Positions 33,777-45,673 of a stretch of 64,000 nt of DNA are shown one piece after another (the first letter of the stretch is position 1; each line of letters begins with the position of its first letter). A model generated the notes under the pieces. The model was not told the origin of the DNA. It worked only from the letters and a program-made list of their open reading frames with translations, and searched no databases. The stretch covers positions 14,302,143 to 14,366,142 of the forward strand of contig OY783195.1 of assembly GCA_963678675.1 (NCBI GenBank), written 5' to 3'. Source of the stretch: Xiphydria camelus. Lineage: Eukaryota; Arthropoda; Insecta; Hymenoptera; Xiphydriidae. The translations under genes were made by a program, and so were the position numbers.

Positions 33777-34832
33777 GAAGTAATATTATCTTAAGAATCT
33801 ATGAGATTTTAGACTAAATTGGTAGAATACTTTTCCGTACATTATATTTCGCTGTACAAGAGAGGTATAGGTATTCAAATTCGATTGTTTAATAATATAT
33901 GTGGTTAATCTAACTTAACTCTTTTATTAGGTAATAATCAGGCCAAAGCAACAAAAATCACAACACGTCTGACGCTTCGATTCCTCTCCGAACCCTCTTC
34001 GGAGACGAAATGAAGGATTCGTTCGAAGAGGAACCCAAACGTCAGACGTGCAGTGATTTTTGTTGTTTTTTGGCCTGATTATTACCTAATAAAAGTTAAG
34101 TTAAATTAATATTAAACTACAGGCGACAGAAGTAATATTATCTTAAGAATCTATGAGATTTTAGACTAAATTGTTAGAATACTTTTCCGTACATTATATT
34201 TCGCTGTACAAGAGAGGTATAGGTATTCAAATTCGATTGTTTAATAATATATGTTGTTAATTTAACTTAACTCTTTTATTAGGTAATAATCAGGACAAAG
34301 CAACAAAAATCACAACACGTCTGACGCTTCGATTCCTCTCCGAACCCTCTTCGGAGACGAAATTAAGGATTCGTTCGAAGAGGAACCCAAACGTCAGACG
34401 AGCAGTGATTTTTGTTGTTTTTTGGCCTGATTATTACCTAATAAGAGTTAAGTTAAATTAATATTAAACTACAGGCGACAGAAGTAATATTATCTTAAGA
34501 ATCTATGAGATTTTAGACTAAATTGTTAGAATACTTTTCGTACATTATATTTCGCTGTACAAGAGAGGTATAGGTATTCAAATTCGATTGTTTAATAATA
34601 TATGTGGTTAATTTAACTTAACTCTTTTATTAGGTAATAATCAGGCCAAAGCAACAAAAATCACAACACGTCTGACGCTTCGATTCCTCTCCGAACCCTC
34701 TTCGGAGACGAAATTAAGGATTCGTTCGAAGAGGAACCGAAACGTCAGACGAGCAGTGATTTTTGTTGTTTTTTGGCCTGATTATTACCTAATAAAAGTT
34801 AAGTTAAAATTATCTCATATATTATTAAACAA
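33777..34832 (+). repeat. Three-copy 352-bp tandem array of hairpin units
   Basis: Starts at 33777, 34129 and 34481, exactly 352 bp apart. Each unit contains a ~190 bp palindrome from TTAGGTAATAATCAGGCC to its complement, with inner arms ACGTCTGACG/CGTCAGACG. No frame persists across units. Confidence 0.85.
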
Positions 34833-35741
34833 TCGAAATTGAATAAGTCACCCGTCAAATTGACGAGGTTCCGTAAACCTAGTGATAGTAAAGTAGGAAT
34901 AATAAAATTTTACTCGTCTTAGTATTATACATTATTTTTCTAAATTTATAATGCTATCGCTATATATTGTAACCCAATTTTAATTATCAATAAAATATAA
35001 AAATTTAATTCTAACCTCAAATGTTCTTCATTACCGACTCATTACCGACAACGCAACCTTGTCCCAAGCGCCATAGTCTACCTTGAAACAAGCTTGCATA
35101 GCATACTGTCACAACATTGAAACGCGTAACGGATTTGCCTTGCATCAGCCTTGTTTTGCAACCTTGCCGCAAGGTTCTACCTTGCCGGTCAACCTTGTAA
35201 CAAGCTTATTTCGGGGTACGATTTCTACCTGGGCTTTGATCAAATATTTGATCGATTCTGACTGACTGTCTGTTCATCAGAAGTGTAGTATCAATGTAGT
35301 GCCATTGTTGATAAATAAAAATAATGTGCTTTCATACGATTTAAAATAAAAATGAACAAAAATGAAACATTCCTCAATGTCGCTGTATGGTCACGGTATG
35401 TCGCTGCACATCATTATATGTAACATACATTTAATATTCTATAGAGAGACTACTCATTTACATAACTATAAGATGATAATATTTTATTACATTACAGGTA
35501 TATACAGTGATTTTCAGGATACGGGTTATTCGTTCTATGACCTGAATCCTGAGAATAACACTGTATCTGAGAGTGAAAAGTTATGTATTAAATGTGTTTC
35601 GTGTGTAGCGACGTACATACTATAGTTGGAAACTAAGATACGAACACAAACTTTAACATATCAAACGGTAAGAAACAGAACGCTGTATTATCTGTGGTAA
35701 AAACCCATTCACTTAGCTCTTATACTTTCTTATGGAATATA

Positions 35742-36812
35742 TCATTCTTTTTTATTACCTGGGAAAAGCTTGACACTCTCTACTTGTGATAATGGTAGGA
35801 GGCGAATAGGTTTCACATTCCTAGATATATTCTTAGGCAATGCTATTAGTTCATCACTAGTACTCACTGGAAGTTGGGCTTGCAATGCAGCAGGTACGAA
35901 CTGAGATTCTAAGACTGCAGAGGAACACTGCGATGCAACAGTTTTCTTACAAGCGGAACTGAATCTTATCGTAGAGGACGTCTGTTGCTGAGAAAGGACC
36001 TGGTTAGATAGAATAGATGATATTGCAGAAGATGGTTCTCTCGCAAGAGTACTTTCAGGAGTGAAAACTTGAGACTGAGCATGCTGCCTATCTCCTGATA
36101 GTGGAGAAACTTCCTGATATGTCGAACGATATACCTGAGGCTGTAATCCTTGTAATAACATCTTTGTACTGTCAACGATTGCTTCCTTTATCAGTATTAC
36201 TGTCTTATTAATAAATTCATTAAGAATTTTTTCCTCCCATTTTCTTTCTTGTTTAAATAAATTTGAGAGAAACTCAGTTTGCTGCAATTGCAATTGCAAG
36301 AGAGTTTCTTTCTGTATTTGTGAAGTGGTAGTTCTTCTTCTTATATTCGCCTTTTTTGGAGCTGATTGACTAGATGTCGAACTATCATCAGTATCATTAT
36401 GATTTTCATAGGTTCGTTTCATCTCCTTTGCCCTAGAACTCTTCCCCTTTTCTTTATGTATTTCTTGTTCCTGTTCCTGAACTTGTTCGACAAAAGGTGA
36501 CGTTGGTTGCTGAGCGATCGGTGAATCAGTCGAACATCCGGGAATGCTGCCATCGTGAGGATCAGGAGCATCCTCGTAAATGGATTGGAAATCTGAAACG
36601 TGTTTTTTAAAATCAGTATTATTTAGGATATAAATTCCATTTTTTATTCTAAATATTTAATTAATGTATTTATTACATACCCTTTGAATTGTCAACTTCT
36701 GCTTCCTGCACAATTGAATCTATCCCTTTCATTTGTACAAAAGGACGATCTCCACATATATTATTAAGTTCCTCGAAGTATTCGAACTTAATTCGTACAT
36801 TTTGCCAGACCT
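35742..36812 (-). CDS. Harbinger Myb/SANT-like partner protein, 5' end disrupted
   Basis: Minus-strand exons 36681-about 36812 and 35742-36592 join in phase (donor GTATGT, acceptor TTTCAG). The upstream exon reads WQNVRIKFEYFEELNNICGD, then RPFV, the end of a Myb/SANT-like (MADF-type) DNA-binding domain. The downstream exon is hydrophilic, with a basic KKANIRRR patch, a Gln-rich coiled-coil-like segment (QKETLLQLQLQQTEFLSNL) and a Ser/Gln-rich tail. In Harbingers the Myb-like protein brings the transposase to the ends. The first part of the domain is missing; the MITE at 36864-37064 sits where it should be, so this gene is probably broken. Confidence 0.7.
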
Positions 36813-36863
36813 ACTTACATTAAGATTGCGCTTGCAAACCAAGTATTGTTCTGTGAAGAAGTA

Positions 36864-37064
36864 CAGGGTGGTTCACTTAATTCGGTGACATAGCAATCGT
36901 GCGCGTGCGAGAGAAAACATGATAAGTGCATAAGAATCTCTATCACACATTTCCCTAGACTTGCCCAGTTAGATTTTATGCAACAGAGACTCGTACGCAC
37001 TCACCATGTATTCTCTCTCGTACTCGTAGGATTGCTATGTCACCGAATTAGGTGAACCACCCTG
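36864..37064. mobile_element. TA-flanked MITE disrupting the Myb-like gene
   Basis: CAGGGTGGTTCACTTAATTC at 36864 is inverted at the right end (one mismatch), with TA at 36862-36863 and 37065-37066. Tc1/mariner-like, about 200 bp, no gene. Confidence 0.8.
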
Positions 37065-37544
37065 TATATTACTAAACATAATGAACAATACTGAGAATAA
37101 AGATGTGCTTTTACATTACAGTTTCAAAAGATTTTAATTCGTGGCTATATCAGAATAAAGTATTTATAGACGATATTTATACATATATAAACAAAACTTA
37201 AGTTGCCGTCTCGACCAATGAGTAACCTCCAATGCTGACTTAAGTCTATGCTTATTTATAAGTAATGACTATGAATACCAGCTTATAAATCACTTGTATC
37301 GAAGGTGTAATATAGTTTCATTTTCGAAAATATAGGATGCTTTTGGAAATGGTACCAAAATATTATATTTTCACTCCTGAGACAGTATTTATTCTGTAAA
37401 AATAATATAAATTTAAGTGTACATACGTCTTAGATTCTTAAACCGTATTTGCATTTGTTGTGAAATTTTATTGTATCCATCCGAATTCATGATCAATGAA
37501 AGTTTATCAAAAATTTCAGCAACGCGAAATTTCTTGCCATCTAA

Positions 37545-37671
37545 GGCTCGGTTCCACAACTCGGGCTTAACTCTTAAACGGAGTTTAAATCATCCATCCA
37601 ACCAATGAGCGCCCGAGAATGAGGATTTAAACCGAGTTTATCTAGATAAGTCCGAATTGTGGAACTGGCCC
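37545..37671. mobile_element. Harbinger-like MITE, TSD TAA
   Basis: The ends are GGCTCGGTTCCACAACTCGG and the complement of GGGCCAGTTCCACAATTCGG, with TAA on both sides (37542-37544, 37672-37674). A central GGTTTAAA pair gives a foldback. Confidence 0.75.
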
Positions 37672-38150
37672 TAAGAGTTTCATTATCACTTTGTGGTCGT
37701 CTATTAATTGCAGCATATGTCTCGTTTCCTCTCTATCCCAGGAGTGTCGAACTCGTTTCGAGACACTGTGAAATTAATGATAAACATGTGTACAATTTTG
37801 AACATAACCTAAACTAACTTCAATTTTGTATGTACAAAAATCTCTCTCTCTCTCATATTATATTTACATCGCTTGAAATGTCCTTCAAGAATATTATCAG
37901 ATTAAATATTTAATATTTATCATACGTACCTATTGCCGTTCGTACAATTCATATTTGTCCACATTTCGTCCTATTCTTTCTGTCCACCGCAGATATCTAT
38001 AGGATAATATCGGATTAATAAGTCTAATGCTGGTAATTTGGCAGGATTAGACTTATTAATCCGAGAGGCGTCTCCACCGGTAAAATATTGAGATTAAATA
38101 ATCCGAGGATTACTAAATCACGGATTTAACGTACGGTGGAGACGTAGTCA

Positions 38151-38745
38151 TTGATCCTTTTCCCTACTCCCTAGGCGCACTTTAGCGACAGTGCATTTCC
38201 GTTATCGCTTATTAGCGTACCCTATTCTCCGTCTATAGCGTAATCGGTTATTATGAAGCCACTGCGCATGCTCAACATAACGTTTTACGTTTAATGTTCT
38301 AAAATTAAGGAGCTCAAAAACTCCCTAATACCTAATAATTTCTCTGTTGCATATTTCCCGAGATTTGTCCAGGTCGAGTGTGCGACAAAGAAACTCTTAT
38401 GCGTTCACCCAGGTGTTTTCATTCGCCCTCGCATATTGCCTACCACCACCATTCTCGATATCACACGGTATGGTTATGAATACACTAGAGAACCAATAAG
38501 ATTCCACGTTAGAAGTATTTCTGTGCGGAAATATGTACATTTCTAAAAGACGCTCCGATTGGTTGGTAATGGATTTTTATGATGTCGCCATAACGAATGT
38601 AGCGTGGTACGAGAAATAGCGTTTAAACGAATGTGTTCAATTCGTATTTGCAAAATTTGCTAATCAGGGTGCTAAGTTTCGTGTAAATTCAAAGTACTCA
38701 AGTGTTCATTATAAGTTTGCTAACATATGGTGACGATTTGAAGTC
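38151..38745. other. Unique-looking sequence upstream of a candidate exon
   Basis: About 600 bp outside the Harbinger nest with no repeat recognised. It precedes the ATG at 38746 and may hold a host promoter and 5' untranslated region. No specific promoter motif is convincing. Confidence 0.35.
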
Positions 38746-38998
38746 ATGGAAGTTTCGCAGAAATTGCATTTCGACGCATGCGACATCGAGGACGAGGAGC
38801 TGAACATCAGCTGTCGTACAAATAGCTCGGGGTGCGATGTCGAGGATGTTTTGGACTCCTCCGCTGAGGATTTCGGGTGTACGTTGCTCCCTCAACCGAG
38901 AAAATTATCGTTCAGTTCCGTGATGGATTGTAGTGATGGTGAAACGAATCATCATGTCCCATGTAATAACAATAAAACTCCGGCCATCTCTGTGACAG
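38746..38998 (+). CDS. Candidate host-gene first exon, product unrecognised
   Basis: Eighty-four codons from ATG (MEVSQKLHFDACDIEDEELN) end at a GT donor (ACAG|GTTAG). The frame is acidic and Ser-rich, with PQPRKLSFSSVMDCSDGET, which looks like a regulatory N-terminus with possible phosphorylation sites. Base composition is more balanced than in the surrounding repeats and it matches no repeat in the window. No downstream exon was found; the following sequence is transposon-rich, so the intron may run beyond the window or the gene may be broken. I do not recognise the product. Confidence 0.45.
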
Positions 38999-39002
38999 GT
39001 TA

Positions 39003-39531
39003 GATGAGAAAAGTTTAGATTTTCTGTTAATTCGATTGGAAATGCTTATTCCGATATGAGTGGAGTTGTTACATATTTTTTTTTGTTGGCGTAATTTTTG
39101 CAACTACCTAACACCAAGTTGCCGAAAAGATATCTACAGTCACAGATGTCTAAGTGTACCGCGCATCGTATCTAATGTCCCGGCTTTTGGATATCTCCGG
39201 CGTGTTCATAAGTTCTCTTTTAAGCGTCTCCAGTATGTCTGTAACCTGTCTTTTCGGTGATTATAAGTATTCATCCCCGTGGCGTACGAAAAATTGCCTT
39301 TAACCCTTTATAGGTCATTGGGAAATATATGTCCCACCACCTTTACAGGCAACGATCTTTGGTTCTTATAATTCCTAGATAGTTATCATTTATTTCGAAC
39401 AAAGTGACCTTTAGGATAAATATTTCCCACCCATTTTTTTTGGCAAAAACACTTTTTTTCAAAATAAGCTTGTATTCGTTATTAGAACTGGTTGTGGAAT
39501 TTACCATCGAAAGTTTAGCTTTAACTCTGTG
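39003..39531. other. No gene seen; short inverted repeat
   Basis: CCGAAAAGATATCTACAGTC (39123) and a diverged complement near 39235-39255 form a loose inverted pair. A CTTTTCGGTGATTATAAGTA word recurs at 39937. Otherwise nothing. Confidence 0.4.
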
Positions 39532-39780
39532 GTACTAAGTCAAAACCCGATATGTCAAAAAAAAAAGGGGGTTTTTTGTTTTTACTGTCAATATGTACAG
39601 TCAGCAATGAAGAATATGATGGCAAAACCCGATATGGCTCCAAATCACCTACAACTTGTAGGTTAACAAAATAATATTCCGATTACGTTCCACGCCCATT
39701 GAATTGGTCGGTGGTTTGAAGTGTCTCGTGAAAAATCAACTTTCTTGACATATCGGGTTTTAACTTAGTACCACAGAACT
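39532..39780. mobile_element. MITE with ~38 bp inverted ends
   Basis: CTCTGTGGTACTAAGTCAAA with AACCCGATATGTCAA is inverted at about 39742-39780. About 250 bp, no coding sequence. Duplication not clear. Confidence 0.7.
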
Positions 39781-39804
39781 ACTTTTGCCTTATAACGGGC
39801 TTAA

Positions 39805-39888
39805 CCTTCAACTACTCGCGATGGTGTAAAAAGTACACCAAATCCATGCATTAGTAATGGAACGTTTTAGGGCGCGAGTAGTTAAAGG
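39805..39888. mobile_element. 84-bp MITE, TSD TTAA
   Basis: CCTTCAACTACTCGCG and CGCGAGTAGTTAAAGG ends between TTAA sites (39801-39804, 39889-39892). Confidence 0.75.
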
Positions 39889-39988
39889 TTAAGTTGACTT
39901 TTTGTACAGCCGCAAAGGCATCCCAAAGTAGACGTCTTTTCGGTGACTAAAAGTAGTCATTTCTATGGCGTATGAGAAGTTGTCTTAA

Positions 39989-40371
39989 CACATTGCCCTG
40001 CCCTGTGCCTGTTGGATTGAGTGCCGGCCCTGCAATAATGCGGTTTTGAAAGCCTGTCGCTCGATCGCTGGCCCCGCGATGTTGCGGAATTTGTTTTGCT
40101 TGTATGAGGGTAGTCCCAGAAGTACCTGACCTAACAAAGAAAACGCAAAAAATTTGAAAAAAATATCTTTATTTCTCACTATAAAAAGGGGATTGAAGCT
40201 ATTGAACAATTGCTGGGAAAAGTGTATCGAGCTGAAAGGAGACTATGTTGAGAAATAAAGATATTTTTTTCCAAATTTTTTGTGTTTTCTTTGTTAGGTC
40301 AGGTACTTCTGGGACTACCCTTATACAAGCAAAACAAATTCCGTAACATCGCGGGGCCGGCGCTCAATGTG
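39989..40371. mobile_element. TTAA-flanked MITE carrying a mariner end
   Basis: CACATTG...CAATGTG ends between TTAA (39985-39988, 40372-40375). Inside, arms of about 94 bp (GTAGTCCCAGAAGTACCTGA and complement) enclose the mariner coding tail at 40184-40258. Confidence 0.7.
40184..40258 (+). pseudogene. mariner transposase C-terminal tail
   Basis: Frame KRGLKLLNNCWEKCIELKGD then YVEK and stop, the standard end of a mariner transposase. The rest of the gene is absent. Confidence 0.8.
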
Positions 40372-40660
40372 TTAAGTTGATTTTTCATACGCCTGCAAAG
40401 GCATCCCTAAAAAGTCATCTTTTAGATGCCTTTTCGACAAGCGTGTTACTTTGGTATGACGGTGTCTGCTTAATCAACGGAAACTGAATAACGTATGTCC
40501 ATGTTCAAACCTAACAGTTTTCAATACATTCTCCATTTGATGGATACGCTGCTATGACCAGATTGAATGTAGACAGGTTATAACTATAATTACTTGCCAA
40601 CTATTTCTACTTGAGAAAGTAATAACGGTCTTATGAAAGGTGGATGAAAGAAACTGTTAA

Positions 40661-41715
40661 GGGCCCTCTTTCGAGGTATAGAGCAAAATATATCTGTGAT
40701 CATTTATACATTGAAATGCAGCATTTTCGTGGAAAAAATATTCAAAAGATGTGGTATTCTCTCACAAAAATTGCAAAGGAATCAAAGGGAAAACTGACAG
40801 TTGTTATACTTTAAGCAAAATTAGGATTTTTGGGTACTTACTATAAAAATCGAGCTGCATTGTGTCACATATCCCATCTGGTACTATCGAAAAAAACTTA
40901 TTTCCACAGCCACACTGTTATCATTTACGAGAAATCATGTTATTCTGATTCCATGTAATCTAGAGTTTTCTTGCAATGCATCCATCTATGAAACTGTCAT
41001 TGTATTTTCAATCATCTAGTCTCAGAATGGTCAGAGTCCCTTTTTTCTTGATCCCAGTCACAAATATTTCTACAAACCGAAAATCTATAAGTACGCTTTC
41101 TCTTGATTCAGAGCGATAATATTCATCGAATTTGAAGCATATCATTTGTCAAAATCAAGGAAAGACATTCTAAGGGAATTTCAACTTCCTATAACATAAC
41201 ATATAACATTATTGGTAGAAAAATGGGAAATGGCACTCAGAACATTCTGAAACTAGTCAGTCGAAACCGCTATGACAGTTTCATAAATAGATCTATCACC
41301 AAAAAGCTCCTGATTACATGAAATCAGAATAACACTATTTTTCGTAAAAGATAACGGTATGGCCGTGGAAATAAGTTTTGTTGGATAGTACGAGATGGAA
41401 TAGGTGACACAATGCAGCTAGATTTTATGGTAAGTACTCAAAAATCCTAATATTGCTTGAAGTATAGCGGCTGTTATTTTTCCGTTCAATTCTTTCGCGA
41501 TTTTCGTGAGTGAATAACACATTTTTTGGTATCTTTTCCACAAAAGCGCTACATTGCAATGTATAAATGATCACCCAGAATCGATAACAGTTGGTCTGTA
41601 TACGTAAGTCTTTAGAAATTAGGATAATGTGTAAATTACAGCGATGGAGACATAAGGGTTTGCGTCCGAGACAATCTTGCCAACCTATTTTGCTCTAAAC
41701 CTGGAAAGAGGGCTC
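40661..41715. mobile_element. TTAA-flanked foldback, ~440 bp arms
   Basis: GGGCCCTCTTTCGAGGTATA and the complement of GAGCCCTCTTTCCAGGTTTA form the ends, with TTAA outside (40657-40660, 41716-41719). The arms are diverged reverse complements sharing TGCATTGTGTCAC. No coding capacity. Confidence 0.75.
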
Positions 41716-41894
41716 TTAATATAGGGTGCTATTGCTTATTGTGTTAGAAACAGAGGTTGATTATACGCCTAAGTTTATTCGAAGCTTATTTTTTTAACAA
41801 CAAAAGTCTTGAATTAAGGGGTGTCTTTCAATTCTGGAGACTTAAAAAACAGCTCAGAGGAATTTTTGAGGTGATAATCAGGACACACCTCCGA

Positions 41895-42306
41895 TTGAAA
41901 AAAATCTACGCCGATTTATGTCAATTCAACGCTAAAGTACGGAATTTGAAACACATTTGTAGTTTTCCGTAGTATGACGTCATATTCCTTAGTTAATTGT
42001 ATGGAATTTGCAGTTTTCCATAGTACGGTGGCATATTCCGTAGTTAGCCGTTAATGAACATAGAATTGCGCTATTATTATGATTAACAGTGTATAATTAT
42101 TATTCGTCAATTGAAGTAATCCATAGTTTTTTTATAGAAGTGCATAGATTTTGAACTCTGAAACTACAAATATCTATGGCAGTCTATAAAGGTCTATGAT
42201 CAATTACGCTATACTATGGAAAATTACAGATATTCCAAATTCCGTACTTTTTAGCGTAAAATTGATATAGGTACGTAAAAAAAAATCGCCGTAGATTTTT
42301 TCCCGC
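41895..42306. mobile_element. Small element in repeat R copy B
   Basis: AAAAAAATCTACGCCGATTT near 41898 and its complement near 42283-42303 bound about 0.4 kb rich in GGAATTTG/TCCGTAGT words. It is absent at the matching place in copy A (around 15785). Confidence 0.55.
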
Positions 42307-43819
42307 CAGGGACAAATTCAACAGGTGAAAATCGCTCAATCAGTGCTCGATCCTCATTGGTTAATATTTAATGTCATCCGATAAACATCGAATTCTTACT
42401 CAGGAATCACATCTGCTAGACTAGTGTGCCTTAAATAAAATTTAATATTTCTTAAAAGCCAAAAAAATTGAAAATATTCCATATTTCTCACGCGTCCCGA
42501 AATAACTACGCAGATAACAGCTACGAAGCTGGAAGACATTTTCTAAGATTTAGGGAAATAATTTCAAGGCCGCTAGTGCAACTAAAGCTGTGTTCCAATT
42601 CATCTTAGCACGTAGTATGTACTAGATACTAGACTACGTTTTACGTTCTTCGGATTTGACCAGCCTAGTCGTCCTGAGTACGACCAAAATGTCGCCATCT
42701 GGCGGGTGAGATTGAACATAGCGGGAAGTAAAGTGTCCAGACAATCATACGAATCATCCAATAGATCGATTAAATTTTGAAAAAATGAAACTGTGGTGAG
42801 CTTTTTCTTTGAACAATATACGTTGGAAAGTGTTTGTTTTTATATTGTCAAATAATTTCGGTAAGTACATTTTATCAAACGTTCGTGAGTTCGGTGTTTT
42901 GTTGGCTTGTTGAGGTTATGTTTCACTTGTATCTTTACACATACAAGTATTCATACGATTCATATATACAAAATTCACCGTATGCACTCGTATGCTTGGA
43001 ACTTGGAACTTACCTCCCAAGTTTCTTTATTTCTCTACTGTTGCGCGCTAATAGTCATTTCAAAATCCGGACGCGGACGCTCAAGGGGAAGAGTAGCGTA
43101 CTACGCGCATGTGCAGTCAGTATACTAGTAGACACGACTCCCAGCGACTCTTGTGTCGACTCGTGTCGACTAGTGTCGACTCTCCACCAGGGTAAAGCGG
43201 CCCTCACACGATCAGTATTACTGACAGTATTAATTATTGACAGTATTTCATAAGTATTTCATAATTCACCGCACACGATCAGTATTTATGTCAGTATAGA
43301 TTTGTAGTTCGTAGAACGCCGTTGTTTTTCTGTACTATAATTTTAAAGAATGGACAAAAAACAAAAGGCTTGCATTGCAATTACATTATATTGTACAAGT
43401 TTAAGGTATTTCTATGGTTCTATGAGGAATCTCATGAAATTTTGCCAATCAAAAGACTGAAATATTACCCATCGATTCCCAAAATTTCAAAACGCTGAGC
43501 CATGTAGTTTAAAAGAAAATGTTAATTCAAAGTAGCATTTTCTACACTGACTTTCAATGGCTAACATGTAGAAGGACGGTACCTCAGTGACGTTTTGAGT
43601 TATAACTACAGAACCAATCTTACAATGTTAAAGAAAAACTAACGGCGAATAAAATGATATTGTAGGATTATGTTCACAAAAACTGGAAGTGCTGAGCTAT
43701 ATAGTTTCAGAGAAATTATAACTTAAAAACTGAGATTTTTCTTGAAACTGCAAAGTGGTGGAGACGAGTAACGATGATGTGGCAACAGTGCGCATAGCTG
43801 ATTTAGCCCTCTCCTGTGA

Positions 43820-45670
43820 AGGCCATCACACAGAAAATTCCGTAAGACGTAAGACGTAAGCGAATAGACCAATCAGGATCAAGTATTCTCATGTCCGTAA
43901 GACGTAAAACGTAACGTCGAAAACTTTCGTCCGGTTGAAATTTTTACGGCGAAGGTCTTACGGACAACCAATCACAAAGTTTCCCGGGTTATTTGATATC
44001 ATAGGCCCACAAAAATAAATGTTTTTCTCTGTATTTCGAACCAGACCAGGTGATTCTTGTAGATTGATGTACGCTAAAAACGAATCTGACTCTCAAATTT
44101 GCGTACCAGGTCAGAATTTCGAGGTACTTGAGGTTAAATGTACGAAAACGTGCGATTTTGGCCATATTTATAGCTCCGTACAATGAAAGTAAAAAATTTT
44201 TCTTAATTGCACATACAGCATTTGAAAGTGTTGTTTTTGAACTTTATAATACATTCCTTGATTGCTCCAAAACGATTTTATTAAGCTAAATTTCAATACG
44301 ATAAGTCTATCCTTCAAGTTCACTACGCCACGCGTGCATACAGACGCTCTAGAGCTGTTTACATTTAACCTAAAATCTAGAAGTGTCAGTTTGATATTGT
44401 TAATAATTTCACGTCAATTGGGAAGAAAAGCTTAACAGTAAGTACATTTAATTATTGATTACACTCAGTTCCTATATATAATAAATAGAAAAGCCATACC
44501 TAGATTGACATAAGGATACAGTGAATCGCAATGTAAAATGCATGACGTAAAGAGTCAGAACTGTCGTATTCATCTGCTTTTTTCATAAAAAATATAAATA
44601 ATAACATTCGACAATATTATTCTCGAGATATAGTTTGATGAACACGACGTGATAGCTTCTCTGAAATTTTATCACATAAATATCTCTTGAAGAACCCTGG
44701 AAAAAAATATTTTCATTTCCTATGTCTATTATACAGATAAAATTATTTTTCAGGTAGTTCAAACATGCCGAGCAACGATGAAATATTGTTGGGGATTTTG
44801 TTAGTGGCTACGAGTCTGCTTGTTTTAAAGAAGAAACGATCACGAAGATGGTTAAATCGTCGATGGTGGGTTCGACCAATAAATCGTATGCGTTCTGCAC
44901 AAGGGGACTTTGAGAATTTGTTCCAGGAGATCCGGAAAAACATTTGTGGATCATTTCTGATCTCCTGGAACAAATTCTCAAAGTCCCCCTGTGCAGAACG
45001 CATACGATTTATTGGTCGAAGCCACCATCGGCGATTTAACCATCCTCGTGATCGTTTCTTCTTTAAAACAAGCAGACCCGTAGCCACTAACAAAATCCCC
45101 AACAATATTTCATCGTTGCTCGGCATGTTTGAACTACCTGAAAAATAATTTTATCTGTATAATAGGCATAGGAAATGAAAATATTTTTTTCCAGGGTTCT
45201 TCAAGAGATATTTATGTGATAAAATTTCAGAGAATGCTATCACGTCATGTTCATCAAACTATATCTCGAGAATAATATTGTCGAATGTTATTATTTATAT
45301 TTATTATGAAAAAAGCAGATGAATCTGACAGTTCTGACTCTTCACGTCATGCATTTTACATTGCGGTTCACTGTATCCTTATGTCAATCTAGGAATGGCT
45401 TTTCTGTTTATTATATATAGGAACTGAGTGTAATCAATAATTAAATGTACTTACTGTTAAGCTTTTCTTCCCAATTGAAATGAAATTATTATCAAACTGT
45501 CACTTCTAGATTCTAAGTTATATGTAAATCGAGGGTGGGGACAGCGTCTTCGTTCAGGATTGGTAAAAGCTTACGTCTTACGCCGCGTTTGTGTGATGAA
45601 CCTTACGTTTTACGTCTTACGTCTTACGTCTTACGTCTTACGGCTTACGGAATTTTCTGTGTGATGGCCT
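43820..45670. mobile_element. Head-to-head palindrome of a Harbinger 5' end, TSD TGA
   Basis: AGGCCATCACACAGAAAATT at 43820 is inverted at 45651-45670, followed inward by repeated TAAGACG words. TGA flanks both ends (43817-43819, 45671-45673). From about 44385 to 45512 the two halves are a near-perfect palindrome with a loop of about 25 bp at 44937-44960. Each half carries the start of a Harbinger transposase gene. Confidence 0.8.
44765..45126 (+). pseudogene. Mirrored Harbinger transposase first exon
   Basis: Plus frame from 44765 reads MPSNDEILLGILLVATSLLV, then KKKRSRRWLNRRWWVRPINR, then MRSAQGDFENLFQEIR. The minus strand from 45126 encodes almost the same start, with RNDPQMFFRIS following. 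RRWWVRPINR...GxFxxLxQExRxDxxxFFR is the N-terminal block of HARBI1-like transposases. Beyond the palindrome centre the frame is antisense, so no catalytic domain exists. Confidence 0.7.
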
Positions 45671-45673
45671 TGA

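Larger units (their letters stand above)
32491..35233. mobile_element. Unclassified 2.74 kb element in the Harbinger
   Basis: CCCAGGTAGAAATC at 32491 is inverted at 35220-35233. Both ends lead into many CAAGGTT/AACCTTG words (subterminal repeats) within 150 bp. No transposase; the interior holds a hAT-like MITE (32733-32853) and the 352-bp array (33777-34832). Duplication not resolved. Confidence 0.65.
22887..38150 (+). mobile_element. PIF/Harbinger element, expanded to 15.3 kb by nested insertions
   Basis: TGACTACGTCTCCACCGTAC at 22887 is inverted at 38131-38150. The arms match for about 50 bp with one or two mismatches. Removing the nested CACTA (7.27 kb), the 32491-35233 element and MITEs leaves about 5 kb, which contains a spliced Harbinger transposase and a convergent Myb-like gene, the two-gene layout of Harbingers. 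No clean 3-bp duplication is visible outside the ends (CAT versus TTG), so the exact boundaries remain open. Confidence 0.7.

Noticed and set aside
22887..38150. A 3-bp target duplication for the 15.3 kb Harbinger unit
   Set aside because: Flanks read CAT and TTG; neither matches a TWA duplication, so none is claimed.
43135..43195. GTGTCGAC tandem word as a possible operator
   Set aside because: Three imperfect 10-bp repeats just outside a transposon end; too short to support regulation.
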